Assembly (NCBI RefSeq): GCF_014649395.1
Contig: NZ_BMSY01000021.1
Location: 1 to 64,000 of the forward strand
Origin: Streptomyces aureoverticillatus
GTDB taxonomy: Bacteria > Actinomycetota > Actinomycetes > Streptomycetales > Streptomycetaceae
Direction of reading: 5' to 3'
Length of the DNA: 64,000 nt
Shown here: in pieces, positions 35,468 through 43,435 of the stretch
Numbering within the stretch: the first letter of the stretch is position 1
Layout: each line of letters starts with the position of its first letter
The notes under the pieces: model-generated
The model's database searches: none
Seen by the model: only the letters and a program-made list of their open reading frames with translations
What the model was told of the DNA's origin: nothing
Program-made: the position numbers and the translations under genes

Positions 35468-36189
35468 GCGGCTATCCAGTAGCGCGTCAGGTGGCGGCCC
35501 GCGTCCTCGTACTCGGAACGGGCGTGCAGCATCCGCTGGTTGTCCCAGATGAGGAGGTGCCCGTCGGGGATCAGGATCCGGGTGCGGTACGTGTCGAACA
35601 GCTCGCCCACGTGCCGGGCGAGGTCCGCGCCCGCCTGCCCGAGCGGCAGTTGGTCCGGGTCGGGGGAGGCGTCGAGGGCGGCGTCGTAGTCGGCGGCGGT
35701 CAGCAGGTTGTAGCTGAACCTGAGCACCGGACGGCCGTCGTCCTCCTCGTACAGCATCGGCACGGTGACGGGCCCGCCCGGCCGCGTGCCGTCGCCCGGG
35801 CCGGGGAAGGTGAGCCGGGGGCCGGTCAGCAGGGTGAGCTCGGCGGGACCGAGCAGCTTCTGGAGGACCTTCAGGTCGAGCAGATCGGTGTGGCCGCCGC
35901 CGCAGCGTGCCTGCTGATGGCAGTACAGGGCGAGGTGGCGCGGGCTCGGGTCCCATCCGGGGGCCTCGGTGTGGGCGCGGATGGTGTTGCGGCTCTGGGA
36001 GTAGGCGCGGCCGTCGTTGCCGGGGCGGTACACGACCTCGTGCTCCACCGTTCCGGTGTACTGGGGCACGAACCGGCCGATGTCCTGCATGAGTTCGACG
36101 GCCTGCCGTTGCCCGGCCAGCTGGTCCACGACGGCGTATCCGTCGGCTTCGAGCACGGCCCGCACGCTTTCGGCATGTGGCATGGGCAT
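35464..36189 (-). CDS. TauD/TfdA-type Fe(II)/2-oxoglutarate oxygenase
   Basis: A 241-residue double-stranded beta-helix protein, shorter than VioC or clavaminate synthase (about 320-360) but with the facial triad H73-x-E75 (RAHTEAPGWD) and H222 (MLHARSEY), and the 2-oxoglutarate Arg at R236 (RHLTRYW). HxE rather than HxD is the form found in clavaminate synthase and arginine/lysine hydroxylases. First gene of the operon, following GGGGGG-rich leader sequence. It most likely hydroxylates or desaturates a free amino acid. Halogenation is unlikely as the acid ligand is present. Confidence 0.85.
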   Translation of the reverse strand: MPMPHAESVRAVLEADGYAVVDQLAGQRQAVELMQDIGRFVPQYTGTVEHEVVYRPGNDGRAYSQSRNTIRAHTEAPGWDPSPRHLALYCHQQARCGGGHTDLLDLKVLQKLLGPAELTLLTGPRLTFPGPGDGTRPGGPVTVPMLYEEDDGRPVLRFSYNLLTAADYDAALDASPDPDQLPLGQAGADLARHVGELFDTYRTRILIPDGHLLIWDNQRMLHARSEYEDAGRHLTRYWIAA

Positions 36190-36326
36190 GGGTGTTTCCC
36201 CCCGTTGTGTTCCTCTGTTCGTTCCTCCGCCGGTCCAGCCGTGCGAGGAAGCCTCGCAAAGGCGCCCAGGGGCGTATTGAAGAAATCCGACCTCGCCGAG
36301 GGATGGCTCAATCCGGTATCCGACGG
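36190..36326 (-). other. leader and promoter region of the six-gene operon
   Basis: Between the oxygenase start and the 31-bp repeats. It contains the likely promoter of the operon (plus-strand AT-richer part 36270-36300, GAAGAAATCC) but I cannot fix boxes. No gene seen. Confidence 0.35.
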
Positions 36327-36419
36327 CCGGTGTCCGGCGAATGTGCCGCTTCAGCGGCCGGTGTCCGGCCGACGTGCCGCGTCAATGACCGGCGTCCGGC
36401 CGACGTGCCGCTTCAGTCG
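36327..36419. repeat. three 31-bp tandem repeats before the oxygenase operon
   Basis: Units at 36327-36357, 36358-36388 and 36389-36419, with a partial copy at 36313-36326. Each begins CCGGYGTCCGGC and contains GTGCCGCKTCA. They differ at a few positions. They lie 140-230 bases upstream of the oxygenase gene and run over the stop codon of the AraC-family regulator gene. Confidence 0.85.
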
Positions 36420-37324
36420 GGCAGGACGAGGCTCGTGGGCCGGCGCTCGCCCCTGTCCACCTCCGCAGGGCCGCTGTGGCCGAGGGCGCGGGTGCGGGCG
36501 AAGCGCGAGAGCGTCCAGCCGGTCATGCTCTTGAACTCCCGGCTCAGGTGGCCCTGGTCGGAGTAGCCCGACAGCGAGGCGGCGAAGGCGCCGGTGTGCC
36601 CCTGGGACATCAGCCCCACGGCGCCGCGCAGCCGCAGGACGCGCGCCGCGGTCTTCGGCAGCAGGCCGAGCTGCTGTTCGAAGCGCCGCTCCAAGTGCCG
36701 CTCGCTCCAGCCGCATTCACGTGCCAGGGCGTGTACGGGAATCCGTCCGGCGGTGTCGTTGAGGCGCTGCCATGCCCACAGCACGCGCGCCGAGCAACGC
36801 GGCCCGCCGCGCAGCCAGCCCGTGAACGTCGAGTCGAGCAGGGTGAAGCGCGAGGCCCAGTCGGGGCAGAGGTCAAGGCGCTCGTCGAGGCGCTGGAACC
36901 GGGGCCCCAGCAGATCCGCGGGCTCCACCAACTGGTTGGCCAGCGCGTTCATCGGCGTACGGAAGAGTGTGTACGCCGCCCAGGGGGCGATCACCACCTC
37001 CACGCCGCTGAGCCGGCCGTCGTGCTCGCCGAGCCGGGCGTGCGACTGCATCCCGGCGTACACCGAGGCGTATGTCGACTTCGCGGCCCCGGGAGCCCCG
37101 GCGGCCTCGGTGGCGCGCCCCGTGGCTGCGGCCTCGTACACACTCAGACGCTGCCCGAACAGGATCACCAACGTGGTCATGAAGTCGGGCAGTTCGAGCC
37201 GCCGTCGGGACCGCGCCAGATCGAACCGGAAACCGCGGTAGCCGACGATGCCGGGCCTGAGGGAGGGCGCCGGCCGGGCGGCGGCCCGCTCCCACGTTCC
37301 GTCAGGGCAGCACATGTACCTCAC
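36413..37324 (-). CDS. AraC-family transcriptional regulator
   Basis: About 303 residues. The C-terminal third holds the two helix-turn-helix units (PVHALARECGWSERHLERRF; SLSGYSDQGHLSREFKSMTG). The N-terminal part (GIVGYRGFRFDLARSRRRLE, then LVILFGQRLSVYE) resembles the DUF6597-type sensor half of GlxA-like AraC proteins. Start is uncertain: GTG 37324 after GGGGG, ATG 37315 or ATG 37357. A GACAGT-N5-ACTGTC repeat sits at 37336-37352 near the start. It points toward the oxygenase operon and may control it; the 31-bp repeats between them are candidate sites. Confidence 0.82.
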   Translation of the reverse strand: MRYMCCPDGTWERAAARPAPSLRPGIVGYRGFRFDLARSRRRLELPDFMTTLVILFGQRLSVYEAAATGRATEAAGAPGAAKSTYASVYAGMQSHARLGEHDGRLSGVEVVIAPWAAYTLFRTPMNALANQLVEPADLLGPRFQRLDERLDLCPDWASRFTLLDSTFTGWLRGGPRCSARVLWAWQRLNDTAGRIPVHALARECGWSERHLERRFEQQLGLLPKTAARVLRLRGAVGLMSQGHTGAFAASLSGYSDQGHLSREFKSMTGWTLSRFARTRALGHSGPAEVDRGERRPTSLVLPD

Positions 37325-37335
37325 CGGAGCCCCCA

Positions 37336-37352
37336 GACAGTGTCCGACTGTC
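37336..37352. promoter_or_regulatory. inverted repeat at the regulator start
   Basis: GACAGT (37336-37341) and ACTGTC (37347-37352) with GTCCG between, a dyad close to the start of the AraC-family gene. Possible autoregulatory site. Confidence 0.3.
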
Positions 37353-37508
37353 CTCATTGTCGGCCGGGGGAGCGGGGCAGGAGACGGAGCAATCGCGTCA
37401 GTGTCCGCGGTCCGGGCGGTACCCGCTCGTGTCGCGGGCGGCACCCGCGCGGCTCGGGAGCGACCACGTGACGGGCGTGACCGCGTATCGGGGGGGGCGA
37501 CGGACACC

Positions 37509-37523
37509 GTGCATGTAATGCAC
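37509..37523. promoter_or_regulatory. 15-bp palindrome upstream of the phytase gene
   Basis: GTGCAT-GTA-ATGCAC is a perfect dyad, 107 bases before the phytase ATG in the 305-base divergent gap. A further GTGCAC follows at 37529. The rest of the gap holds two direct-repeat-like elements (GGTTCGTACGC, CTCTTCATGAG) two 11-base steps apart that weakly recall a Pho box. No gene in the gap. Confidence 0.4.
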
Positions 37524-37629
37524 ATGCCGTGCACCCTTCCGGGTTCGTACGCCTGCCCGTAACTCTTCATGAGCACGTAAGACCCTGCGCGCGTCCCGCC
37601 ACGCGGAGGCCGCGTACGTAACTTCTGTC

Positions 37630-38952
37630 ATGAACCGAAGGAGCCCTTCCGTGCCCCAGCCCCGCATCCGGCGACCGAGCGTCCTCGCTGTCGCGGCCGC
37701 CCTCGCCGCACTCGCCGTGACGGCACCCGCGGAGGCGTACGCGCCCGGCGCGCTGCCCGCGCTCACGCCCCGGGCCGAGACGCCGCCGCTGTACGACGAC
37801 GAGGCGGGCGGCAACGCGGACGCCGACGACCCGGCGATCTGGCGCGACGCCGCGGACCCGGGCCGCAGCCTGGTCGTCGCCACCGCGAAGGAGGGCGGCC
37901 TGCGGGTGTACGACCTCGACGGCCGCCAGGTGCAGGCCGTGCCCGCGCCCGCCGGGCCGGCCCCCGGCGACGCCCCGGGCCGCTTCAACAACGTCGACCT
38001 GGTGCACGGGTTCAAGCTGTCCACCGGCCGCACCGACCTCGCCGTGACCAGCGACCGCGGGAACGACCGGCTGCGCTTCCACCGCATCGACCGCGACCGT
38101 CCCGGCGGCCCGCTCACCGACGTCACCGACCCGGCCGCCGCACCCGTCTTCTCCACCGGCCAGGACGAGATCAACGAGCAGCGCACCGCCTACGGCCTGG
38201 CCACCTGGACCGACCGGACCACCGGCCGTTCGTACGCCGTCGTCAGCCGGCGCGAGCGGACCACCGTCGCCCTTCTCGAACTGCTGCCCGGCCGCTCCGG
38301 CACCGTCGGCTACCGCAAGATACGCACCCTCGACCTCCCGTCGTCCTTCCGGCTGCCGAACGGCGCCTCCTGGACGCCGTGCGCGGAACCGGGGCAACTG
38401 CCCCAGGTAGAGGGCATGGTCGTGGACCCGGCCCACGGCACGCTCTATGCGGGCCAGGAGGACGTCGGCATCTGGCGGCTGAACGCCGACCTCACCGGCA
38501 CGCCCGTCCTGATGGACAAGGTGCGGGAGTACGGAGTGCCGGGCACGTACGACGAGGAGACGGAGGAGTGCGTCCCGGGCGCCGACCCCGGCTTCGGCGG
38601 CAAGCGGCTCGCCGCCGACGTCGAGGGACTCACCCTGGTCACCGAGCCCGACGGCGACGGGTACGTGCTGGCATCCAGCCAGGGCGACGACACGTTCGCC
38701 GCGTACGACCGCGAGCGTGGTGACGACAACGAGTACGAGGGCGGCTTCCGCGTCACCGCCGCCTCCGCCACGCTCGACGGCGCGCAGGAGAGCGACGGGG
38801 CCGCCGCGCTCAACGCCCCGCTCGGCGCCAGGTACCCGCAGGGCCTCCTCGTGGTCCAGGACGGCGACGAGAGCCCGCAGGAGTCCGGGCGCGAGGCCAC
38901 GGGCTTCAAGTTCGTCCGCCTCGACGACGTCATGGACGCCCTGGAGGACTGA
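37630..38952 (+). CDS. secreted beta-propeller phytase
   Basis: A 440-residue exported protein. After the signal peptide (VLAVAAALAALAVTAPAEA) the propeller shows the phytase phrases GGNADADDPAIWRDAADPGR, KEGGLRVYDLDGRQ, RFNNVDLVHGF and GGKRLAADVEGLTLVTEPDG. The acidic clusters bind Ca2+. The family removes phosphate from phytate (myo-inositol hexakisphosphate) outside the cell. Ribosome binding site AGGAG lies just within the start region. A strong bidirectional terminator follows. Phosphate control would be expected for the family but is not proven here. Confidence 0.88.
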   Translation: MNRRSPSVPQPRIRRPSVLAVAAALAALAVTAPAEAYAPGALPALTPRAETPPLYDDEAGGNADADDPAIWRDAADPGRSLVVATAKEGGLRVYDLDGRQVQAVPAPAGPAPGDAPGRFNNVDLVHGFKLSTGRTDLAVTSDRGNDRLRFHRIDRDRPGGPLTDVTDPAAAPVFSTGQDEINEQRTAYGLATWTDRTTGRSYAVVSRRERTTVALLELLPGRSGTVGYRKIRTLDLPSSFRLPNGASWTPCAEPGQLPQVEGMVVDPAHGTLYAGQEDVGIWRLNADLTGTPVLMDKVREYGVPGTYDEETEECVPGADPGFGGKRLAADVEGLTLVTEPDGDGYVLASSQGDDTFAAYDRERGDDNEYEGGFRVTAASATLDGAQESDGAAALNAPLGARYPQGLLVVQDGDESPQESGREATGFKFVRLDDVMDALED

Positions 38953-38958
38953 ACGGAA

Positions 38959-39001
38959 CCGCGGGTGCGGGCGGCGACTGGAAGGCCGCCCGCACCCGCG
39001 G
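38959..39001. terminator. 17-bp hairpin between convergent phytase and protease genes
   Basis: CCGCGGGTGCGGGCGGC (38959-38975) pairs perfectly with 38985-39001 around a 9-base loop. It lies 6 bases after the phytase stop and 24 before the protease stop. Confidence 0.85.
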
Positions 39002-39024
39002 CCCGCGTCAGGCGGTGGACGGAA

Positions 39025-40182
39025 TCAGGCGGTGTGCAACCTCAGCCCGTAGCGCCCGAGGATCTCGTTCACCGGCTGGTACCACGTCTCGCCGCCGCCG
39101 CTGCAGTTGCCCCAGCCGCCGGAGGTGACGCCCTGGGCCTGGTCGCCGCTGATGAACGAGCCGCCCGAGTCACCGCCTTCGGCGCACACGCTGGTCTTGG
39201 TCAGCTGGTGCACGACGGTGCCGTCCGAGTAGTTGACGGTCTCGTTCTTGGCCAGGAGGCGACCGCAGTGCCACTTCGTGGTGGACCCGGAACGGCAGAT
39301 CGACGCGCCGACCGGCGCCTCGGCCGAGCCGCGCACCAACTGGTCGGGGACGGTGCCCCAGCCGAGCACGACCGGCACGGTCCACCAGCCGTGCCCGATG
39401 GACACGTACGCGTAGTCGTCGCCGGGGAACGACGAGCCCTGGAACGTACCCATGGCGGAGCCGTCCCAGCCGCGCACCGCCGCGCCCGCCCGCCCGCAGT
39501 GCCCGGCCGTGACGAAGCCGCCGTGCACCGAGAAGCCGATGGAACACCGGACGTTGCCGGTGTAGTACGGGTCACCGCCCACGGTCCCGGCGGCGAAGGT
39601 CCGCGGCCCCTCGGGAACCGTCGTGACCCGCACGGGCGCGGTGGCCCGCGCGCTCCGCAGGAAGGCGCTGACATCGTTGTCGTCGAGGTGACCGGCGACG
39701 ACGTCGACCACGACGCGATTGGCCTTCGGGTCGACATGCCAACTGGCCACGTCGGCGGGCGCGTCGAGCTTGTCGACGCGTGCCTTCGCCGCGTCGAGGT
39801 CGGCGGCACTGTGCCGGACGAGCCGGACGTCGGCGCCGGTCTCGCGCACGTCCGCGGCGGCTTGCCGCTGCGTCACGGCGACGGTGAGCCGGCCGCGCCC
39901 GGCGTCGAACCAGGCGCCGCCGTACGCGGCTCCGGCCGCCTTCCGTGCCGCGCGCTCGGTCCTGGCGGCCGCGCGCTCGTCGGCGAGCCGCTCGCGGGCC
40001 GCGGCGGGCGTCAGGCCGAGGTCGCGCTGCATGGCGTCCAACAGCGCGGCGGAGGCGGGAGGTTGGGGCTTGGGGGCGGCGGCAGCGGTGGGGGCGAGCC
40101 CGGTGCCGGCGCAGGTGGCCATCAGCAGCAAGGCGGCCAGGCCGAGACGTGCTCCGGGTTTGCGTCTCATCTCGCGTCTCAC
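39025..40182 (-). CDS. streptogrisin-like S1 serine protease precursor
   Basis: About 385 residues: signal peptide (LGLAALLLMATCAGTGLAPTAAAA), an alpha-lytic-type propeptide (LLDAMQRDLGLTPAAARERL to SWHVDPKANRVVVDVV) and a chymotrypsin-fold protease. Triad: His in GGFVTAGHCG, Asp in GDDYAYVSIG, Ser in GGDSGGSFISG; several Cys pairs. Family members are secreted general proteases matured by removal of the propeptide. GTG 40182 follows GAGAGG; ATG 40170 is the alternative. A perfect LacI-type palindrome lies 48 bases upstream. Confidence 0.9.
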   Translation of the reverse strand: MRREMRRKPGARLGLAALLLMATCAGTGLAPTAAAAPKPQPPASAALLDAMQRDLGLTPAAARERLADERAAARTERAARKAAGAAYGGAWFDAGRGRLTVAVTQRQAAADVRETGADVRLVRHSAADLDAAKARVDKLDAPADVASWHVDPKANRVVVDVVAGHLDDNDVSAFLRSARATAPVRVTTVPEGPRTFAAGTVGGDPYYTGNVRCSIGFSVHGGFVTAGHCGRAGAAVRGWDGSAMGTFQGSSFPGDDYAYVSIGHGWWTVPVVLGWGTVPDQLVRGSAEAPVGASICRSGSTTKWHCGRLLAKNETVNYSDGTVVHQLTKTSVCAEGGDSGGSFISGDQAQGVTSGGWGNCSGGGETWYQPVNEILGRYGLRLHTA

Positions 40183-40229
40183 AGGGGGACCTCTCGTCGT
40201 TCCAACGGGGGTGGGGTGGACCAGAGTTG

Positions 40230-40245
40230 CTGAGAGCGCTCTCAG
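40230..40245. promoter_or_regulatory. LacI-type operator CTGAGAGCGCTCTCAG
   Basis: A perfect 16-bp palindrome with the central GAGCGCTC shared by LacI-family operators of Streptomyces (for example the CebR type with TGGGAGCGCTCCCA). It lies 48 bases before the S1 protease start, over the expected promoter. No LacI-family gene is in the window. Confidence 0.6.
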
Positions 40246-40520
40246 GGGTGGTGCGGCAGAGCGTAGAGAGACCACGCGGTCAAGTCCAGACCTGCGCCAC
40301 GACGTACCCGGCCGCCCGCGGCTTGGGCGACTCCTCTCGTGCGGCTCGGTCGGCTTGTGCGGCCTCCACTAAGGCGCGCGAAGCGGGGTACCCGGGACAT
40401 CCGGCCGCCCGGGCGTGACCTCTCGCGGCCGAACGTGGACGCGCGCAGGTCGGCGGCCGAGGACGTCGTCGGCCTCAGCAGTTCAACAGTGGACGGCGGG
40501 ACGGATACGGAGGGTGGGCC

Positions 40521-40664
40521 ATGGGCTGGTGGATGTGGGTGGTGGTGGCCGTGCTGGGCGTGGCCGCGGTGACGGGGCTGCTCGCCGGGGTGCAGGCGCG
40601 CCGCCGTCGGGGCCGCGTGATCGTGGTGCGGCGCGGCGGTCGCGGGCGCGGGAGGACGTCATGA
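40521..40664 (+). CDS. 47-residue single-helix membrane peptide
   Basis: ATG 40521 follows GGAGGGTGGGCC. The product is one hydrophobic helix (MWVVVVAVLGVAAVTGLLAG-like; MGWWMWVVVAVLGVAAVTGL) and an Arg-rich tail (RRRRGRVIVVRRGGRGRGRT). The tail should stay inside. Its stop overlaps the start of the PRC-barrel gene (ATGA), so both are co-translated. The function is not known; a membrane anchor or partner for the PRC protein is plausible. Confidence 0.7.
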   Translation: MGWWMWVVVAVLGVAAVTGLLAGVQARRRRGRVIVVRRGGRGRGRTS

Positions 40665-41869
40665 GGGAGCTGTACCTGGCGTCGGAGCTGACCAAGCGGC
40701 CGGTCGTGACGCTCGGCGGAGAGGCGATCGCCCAGGTCAAGGACACGGTCTTCGACGGCGGCAGCGCGCGCGTCGCCGGATTCACGCTGGCCGGGCGCGG
40801 CCTCTTCTCCGGTCCGCTGCACCGCGGCCTGCCCTGGGCGGGAGTGCACGCGCTCGGCCCGGACGCGCTGATGGTCCCGGACGCCGATGTGCTGGCCGAC
40901 CGCGCGGCGGTCGCCTCCGGAGCCGAGGCCGCCTCCGGCCTCGTACGCGGCACCGAGGTGCTGACCGACCGGGGTGTGGCCGTCGGCAGCGTGCTGGACG
41001 TCGTGGTCGTCTCCGGCCGCGGCGGTGAGCCCGGGCCGGGCGGTGAGGTGGTCGGCGTCAGGATCGCGTCGAACGAGGCCCTGGGCCACCACGAGCGCGA
41101 GGTCTACCTCGCGCTGCCCGGCCCGGTGGCCATGACGGGCGACACGGTCCTGGTGCCCGCCGCGGGCACCGAGCACCTGGCCCCGGACCTGGTCCAACTC
41201 GACCATCTCGTCGCACGGTTGCGGGCCGTCGAGGCGGCGGGGCGCGGAGCGGACCCGGGCGGAGGGCCGGGCACCGAATCGCCGGGTACCGAAGCGCCGG
41301 TACAGGGAGCCGAGTCGCAGGGGCAGCGAACACCCCAAGGGCAACGGACACCCCTGGGGCACCAAGAGACACGACGGCACGACATGGCGAAGAGCGAAGG
41401 AGAAGACGCAGGGAACGTCCTGATGGTGCTCACCCAGCTGCTGGGGAGCGCGGTCGTCGACGCCGTCGGCGCCGCCAGGCTCGGGGCGGTCGACGGGCTC
41501 GTCCTGCACGCCTCGCCCGGCTCCCGCGGCCGCATCGCGGCGCTGCGCCTGCGGGACGCCAAGACCGAGCACGAGGTCATCGCGTGGGCCGACGTCCACG
41601 CGGTCGGGCCGGACGCCGTGATCGTGACGGCGGACCGTCCGGCATCACCGCACCCGGCTGCCGCGTCCGCCCTGTCCGTCTCGTCCGAGAGCCAGGAGCT
41701 GCTGGGACAGCGGTTGTTGACCGACCTGGGCCAGGACATCGGCACCCTGGACGACCTCACGTTCGACACCGAGACCGGCCGCGTCGAGAGGCTGGCCACC
41801 AGCCGGGGCGAGCAGCTCCCGGGGGAGCGGCTGATCGGTGTGGGCACGTACGCCCTGGTCGTAGCCTGA
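40661..41869 (+). CDS. two-part PRC-barrel domain protein
   Basis: A 402-residue soluble protein. The first half starts MRELYLASELTKRPVVTLGG with the PRC-barrel fold (GRGLFSGPLHRGLPWAGVHALGPDAL). A Gln/Gly/Pro linker (about 190-240, with GQRTPQGQRTPLG repeats) leads to a second PRC-like half beginning MAKSEGEDAGNVLMVLTQLL and ending LPGERLIGVGTYALVV. The inner Met looks like the start of a once separate gene, so this may be a fusion of two neighbouring paralogues. PRC barrels bind RNA or protein partners; here the role is unknown. Confidence 0.8.
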   Translation: MRELYLASELTKRPVVTLGGEAIAQVKDTVFDGGSARVAGFTLAGRGLFSGPLHRGLPWAGVHALGPDALMVPDADVLADRAAVASGAEAASGLVRGTEVLTDRGVAVGSVLDVVVVSGRGGEPGPGGEVVGVRIASNEALGHHEREVYLALPGPVAMTGDTVLVPAAGTEHLAPDLVQLDHLVARLRAVEAAGRGADPGGGPGTESPGTEAPVQGAESQGQRTPQGQRTPLGHQETRRHDMAKSEGEDAGNVLMVLTQLLGSAVVDAVGAARLGAVDGLVLHASPGSRGRIAALRLRDAKTEHEVIAWADVHAVGPDAVIVTADRPASPHPAAASALSVSSESQELLGQRLLTDLGQDIGTLDDLTFDTETGRVERLATSRGEQLPGERLIGVGTYALVVA

Positions 41870-41932
41870 TCCAGCTGATCCAGCGGCGCATCAGCGTTCG
41901 GCTCAGGCTCAGGAGCGCCGGGACCGGCCGAA

Positions 41933-42364
41933 TCAGCGCTCGCTCTGCGGACAAGGCTCGGCACCGGGCGCCTTGAAGCAGGCGGTGATGGTCTTGCCGT
42001 CCGCCGTGGGGTGGATGCTCCAGGTGTCGGCGAGCGCGTCCACGATGGCGAGGCCGCGCCCGCCGACGCTGCTGTCGTCGGGCTCCCGTGGCGCCGGTGC
42101 CCCCGGCCCGGAGTCGTGGACGCTCAGGTGCAGCGCCTGTCCGTCCCAGGTCAGTACGACCTGGGCGCTGGTGTGCGCATGATGGTGGGCGTTGGTGACC
42201 AGCTCGGAGACCGCGAGGACGACGGAGTCGACGGCGTCGGGATCCGTCTTCGTCCACCCGAGGTTCTCCATGTGGGCGCGGGCCCACTCGCGCCCGGCTC
42301 TGACCCCTTGGGAGACGGGAAAGGACTGTGCCCAGCCGACGGCCCGTACCGAAGCATCCGACAT
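41933..42364 (-). CDS. RsbW-like ATP-binding anti-sigma/kinase protein
   Basis: A 143-residue GHKL ATPase of the HATPase_c_2 type. N box: AVSELVTNAHHHAHT; G1 box: LSVHDSGPGAP; G2 box: VGGRGLAIVDALADTW. Such single-domain proteins in Streptomyces phosphorylate anti-sigma antagonists or bind sigma factors. No partner antagonist gene is adjacent. Monocistronic. Confidence 0.87.
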   Translation of the reverse strand: MSDASVRAVGWAQSFPVSQGVRAGREWARAHMENLGWTKTDPDAVDSVVLAVSELVTNAHHHAHTSAQVVLTWDGQALHLSVHDSGPGAPAPREPDDSSVGGRGLAIVDALADTWSIHPTADGKTITACFKAPGAEPCPQSER

Positions 42365-42575
42365 GACGCACCCTCACATGGTTTGTGTAGTCTGCCGTTC
42401 GTTGCCGAAACCTGTCGTCTGGTCCGATTACCCCGCTCCGGGCGCTTCAAGGCCGCGCCGGGACAGGACACGAGCGGGCGGCGCGCCCCGAGAACGCGCT
42501 GTCCGCCCGCCACGCGCGTCACGAAGAGACCCCGCCACGCGCATCACGAAGCGAAATCGGGGGATTCACGGACCC

Positions 42576-43418
42576 ATGGGTTTTGATGGGGCGGTGCGCA
42601 GCGGGACGAGTCAGGCGCGGCGGGTGGCCAAGGGACGTGTCGTGGAGACAGCGGCACGAGCGGGGTTCGTCGCCCGCGGCGTGATGTACGTGCTCGTGGG
42701 GGTCCTCGCGCTGCGCATCGCGCTGGCCGACGACGGCGGCCAACAGGCCGACCGCGGCGGCGCGCTGACGGAGATCGCGGACAAGCCCTTCGGGAACGCC
42801 CTGCTGTGGCTCCTTGGAGTCGCCCTCGCGGGGATGGCCCTGTGGCGGCTCTCCGAGGCACTGTTCGGCCAGGCGGGCCCGGACGGCCACAAGGCCCGCA
42901 AGCGCCTCGCATCGGCGGGCCGGTCCGTCTTCTACTGCGTGGTCAGCTACACGGTCCTGGCGTACGTCGCGGGGGACAAGGGGAGCGGCAGCGGATCGAC
43001 CGACCGCCAGAGCGACGACGTCACGGCGACCGCGCTCGACTGGCCCTCGGGACAGTGGATCGTGGGCGCCGTCGGCGCGGGCGTGGTGGTCGCCGGACTG
43101 TGGATCGCCGGTCGGGCGATGCTCCGGAAGTACCGCGATCACCTGCGGATGAGCGAGATGTCCGCCCCGGTGCGGCGGACCGTGGACGTGCTCGGCGTGG
43201 CGGGCGGCATCGGCCGCGGCTGTGTGTTCGCCGCGGCCGGGGCCTTCGTCCTCGTGGCCGCCGTACGGCACAAGCCCGGCGAGGCCAAGGGCATGGACGA
43301 CGTGCTGCGCTCCTTCCGCGACACTCCGGCGGGACCGTGGCTGCTCGTCGCGGTGGCGCTGGCGCTCGTGGCGTTCGGCTTCTTCTCCTGGGCCAGTGCG
43401 CGCTGGCGGAAGGTGTGA
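42576..43418 (+). CDS. DUF1206 membrane protein
   Basis: A 280-residue integral membrane protein with three repeated pairs of helices, each pair with the family's ARAGFVARGVMYVLVGVLAL-like phrase (ETAARAGFVARGVMYVLVGV; RSVFYCVVSYTVLAYVAGD; DVLGVAGGIGRGCVFAAAGA). DUF1206 is of unknown function, widespread in actinobacteria. ATG 42576 chosen because the frame further upstream lacks coding character. Confidence 0.85.
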   Translation: MGFDGAVRSGTSQARRVAKGRVVETAARAGFVARGVMYVLVGVLALRIALADDGGQQADRGGALTEIADKPFGNALLWLLGVALAGMALWRLSEALFGQAGPDGHKARKRLASAGRSVFYCVVSYTVLAYVAGDKGSGSGSTDRQSDDVTATALDWPSGQWIVGAVGAGVVVAGLWIAGRAMLRKYRDHLRMSEMSAPVRRTVDVLGVAGGIGRGCVFAAAGAFVLVAAVRHKPGEAKGMDDVLRSFRDTPAGPWLLVAVALALVAFGFFSWASARWRKV

Positions 43419-43435
43419 GGGGCGTCGCGGCGTCG

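Noticed and set aside
36327..36419. 31-bp repeats considered as a CRISPR array
   Set aside because: The units are directly joined with no spacers and no cas genes are present.
37543..37570. Possible Pho box before the phytase gene
   Set aside because: Only two weak 11-base elements are visible and the match to the known box is poor; kept as a remark, not a feature.
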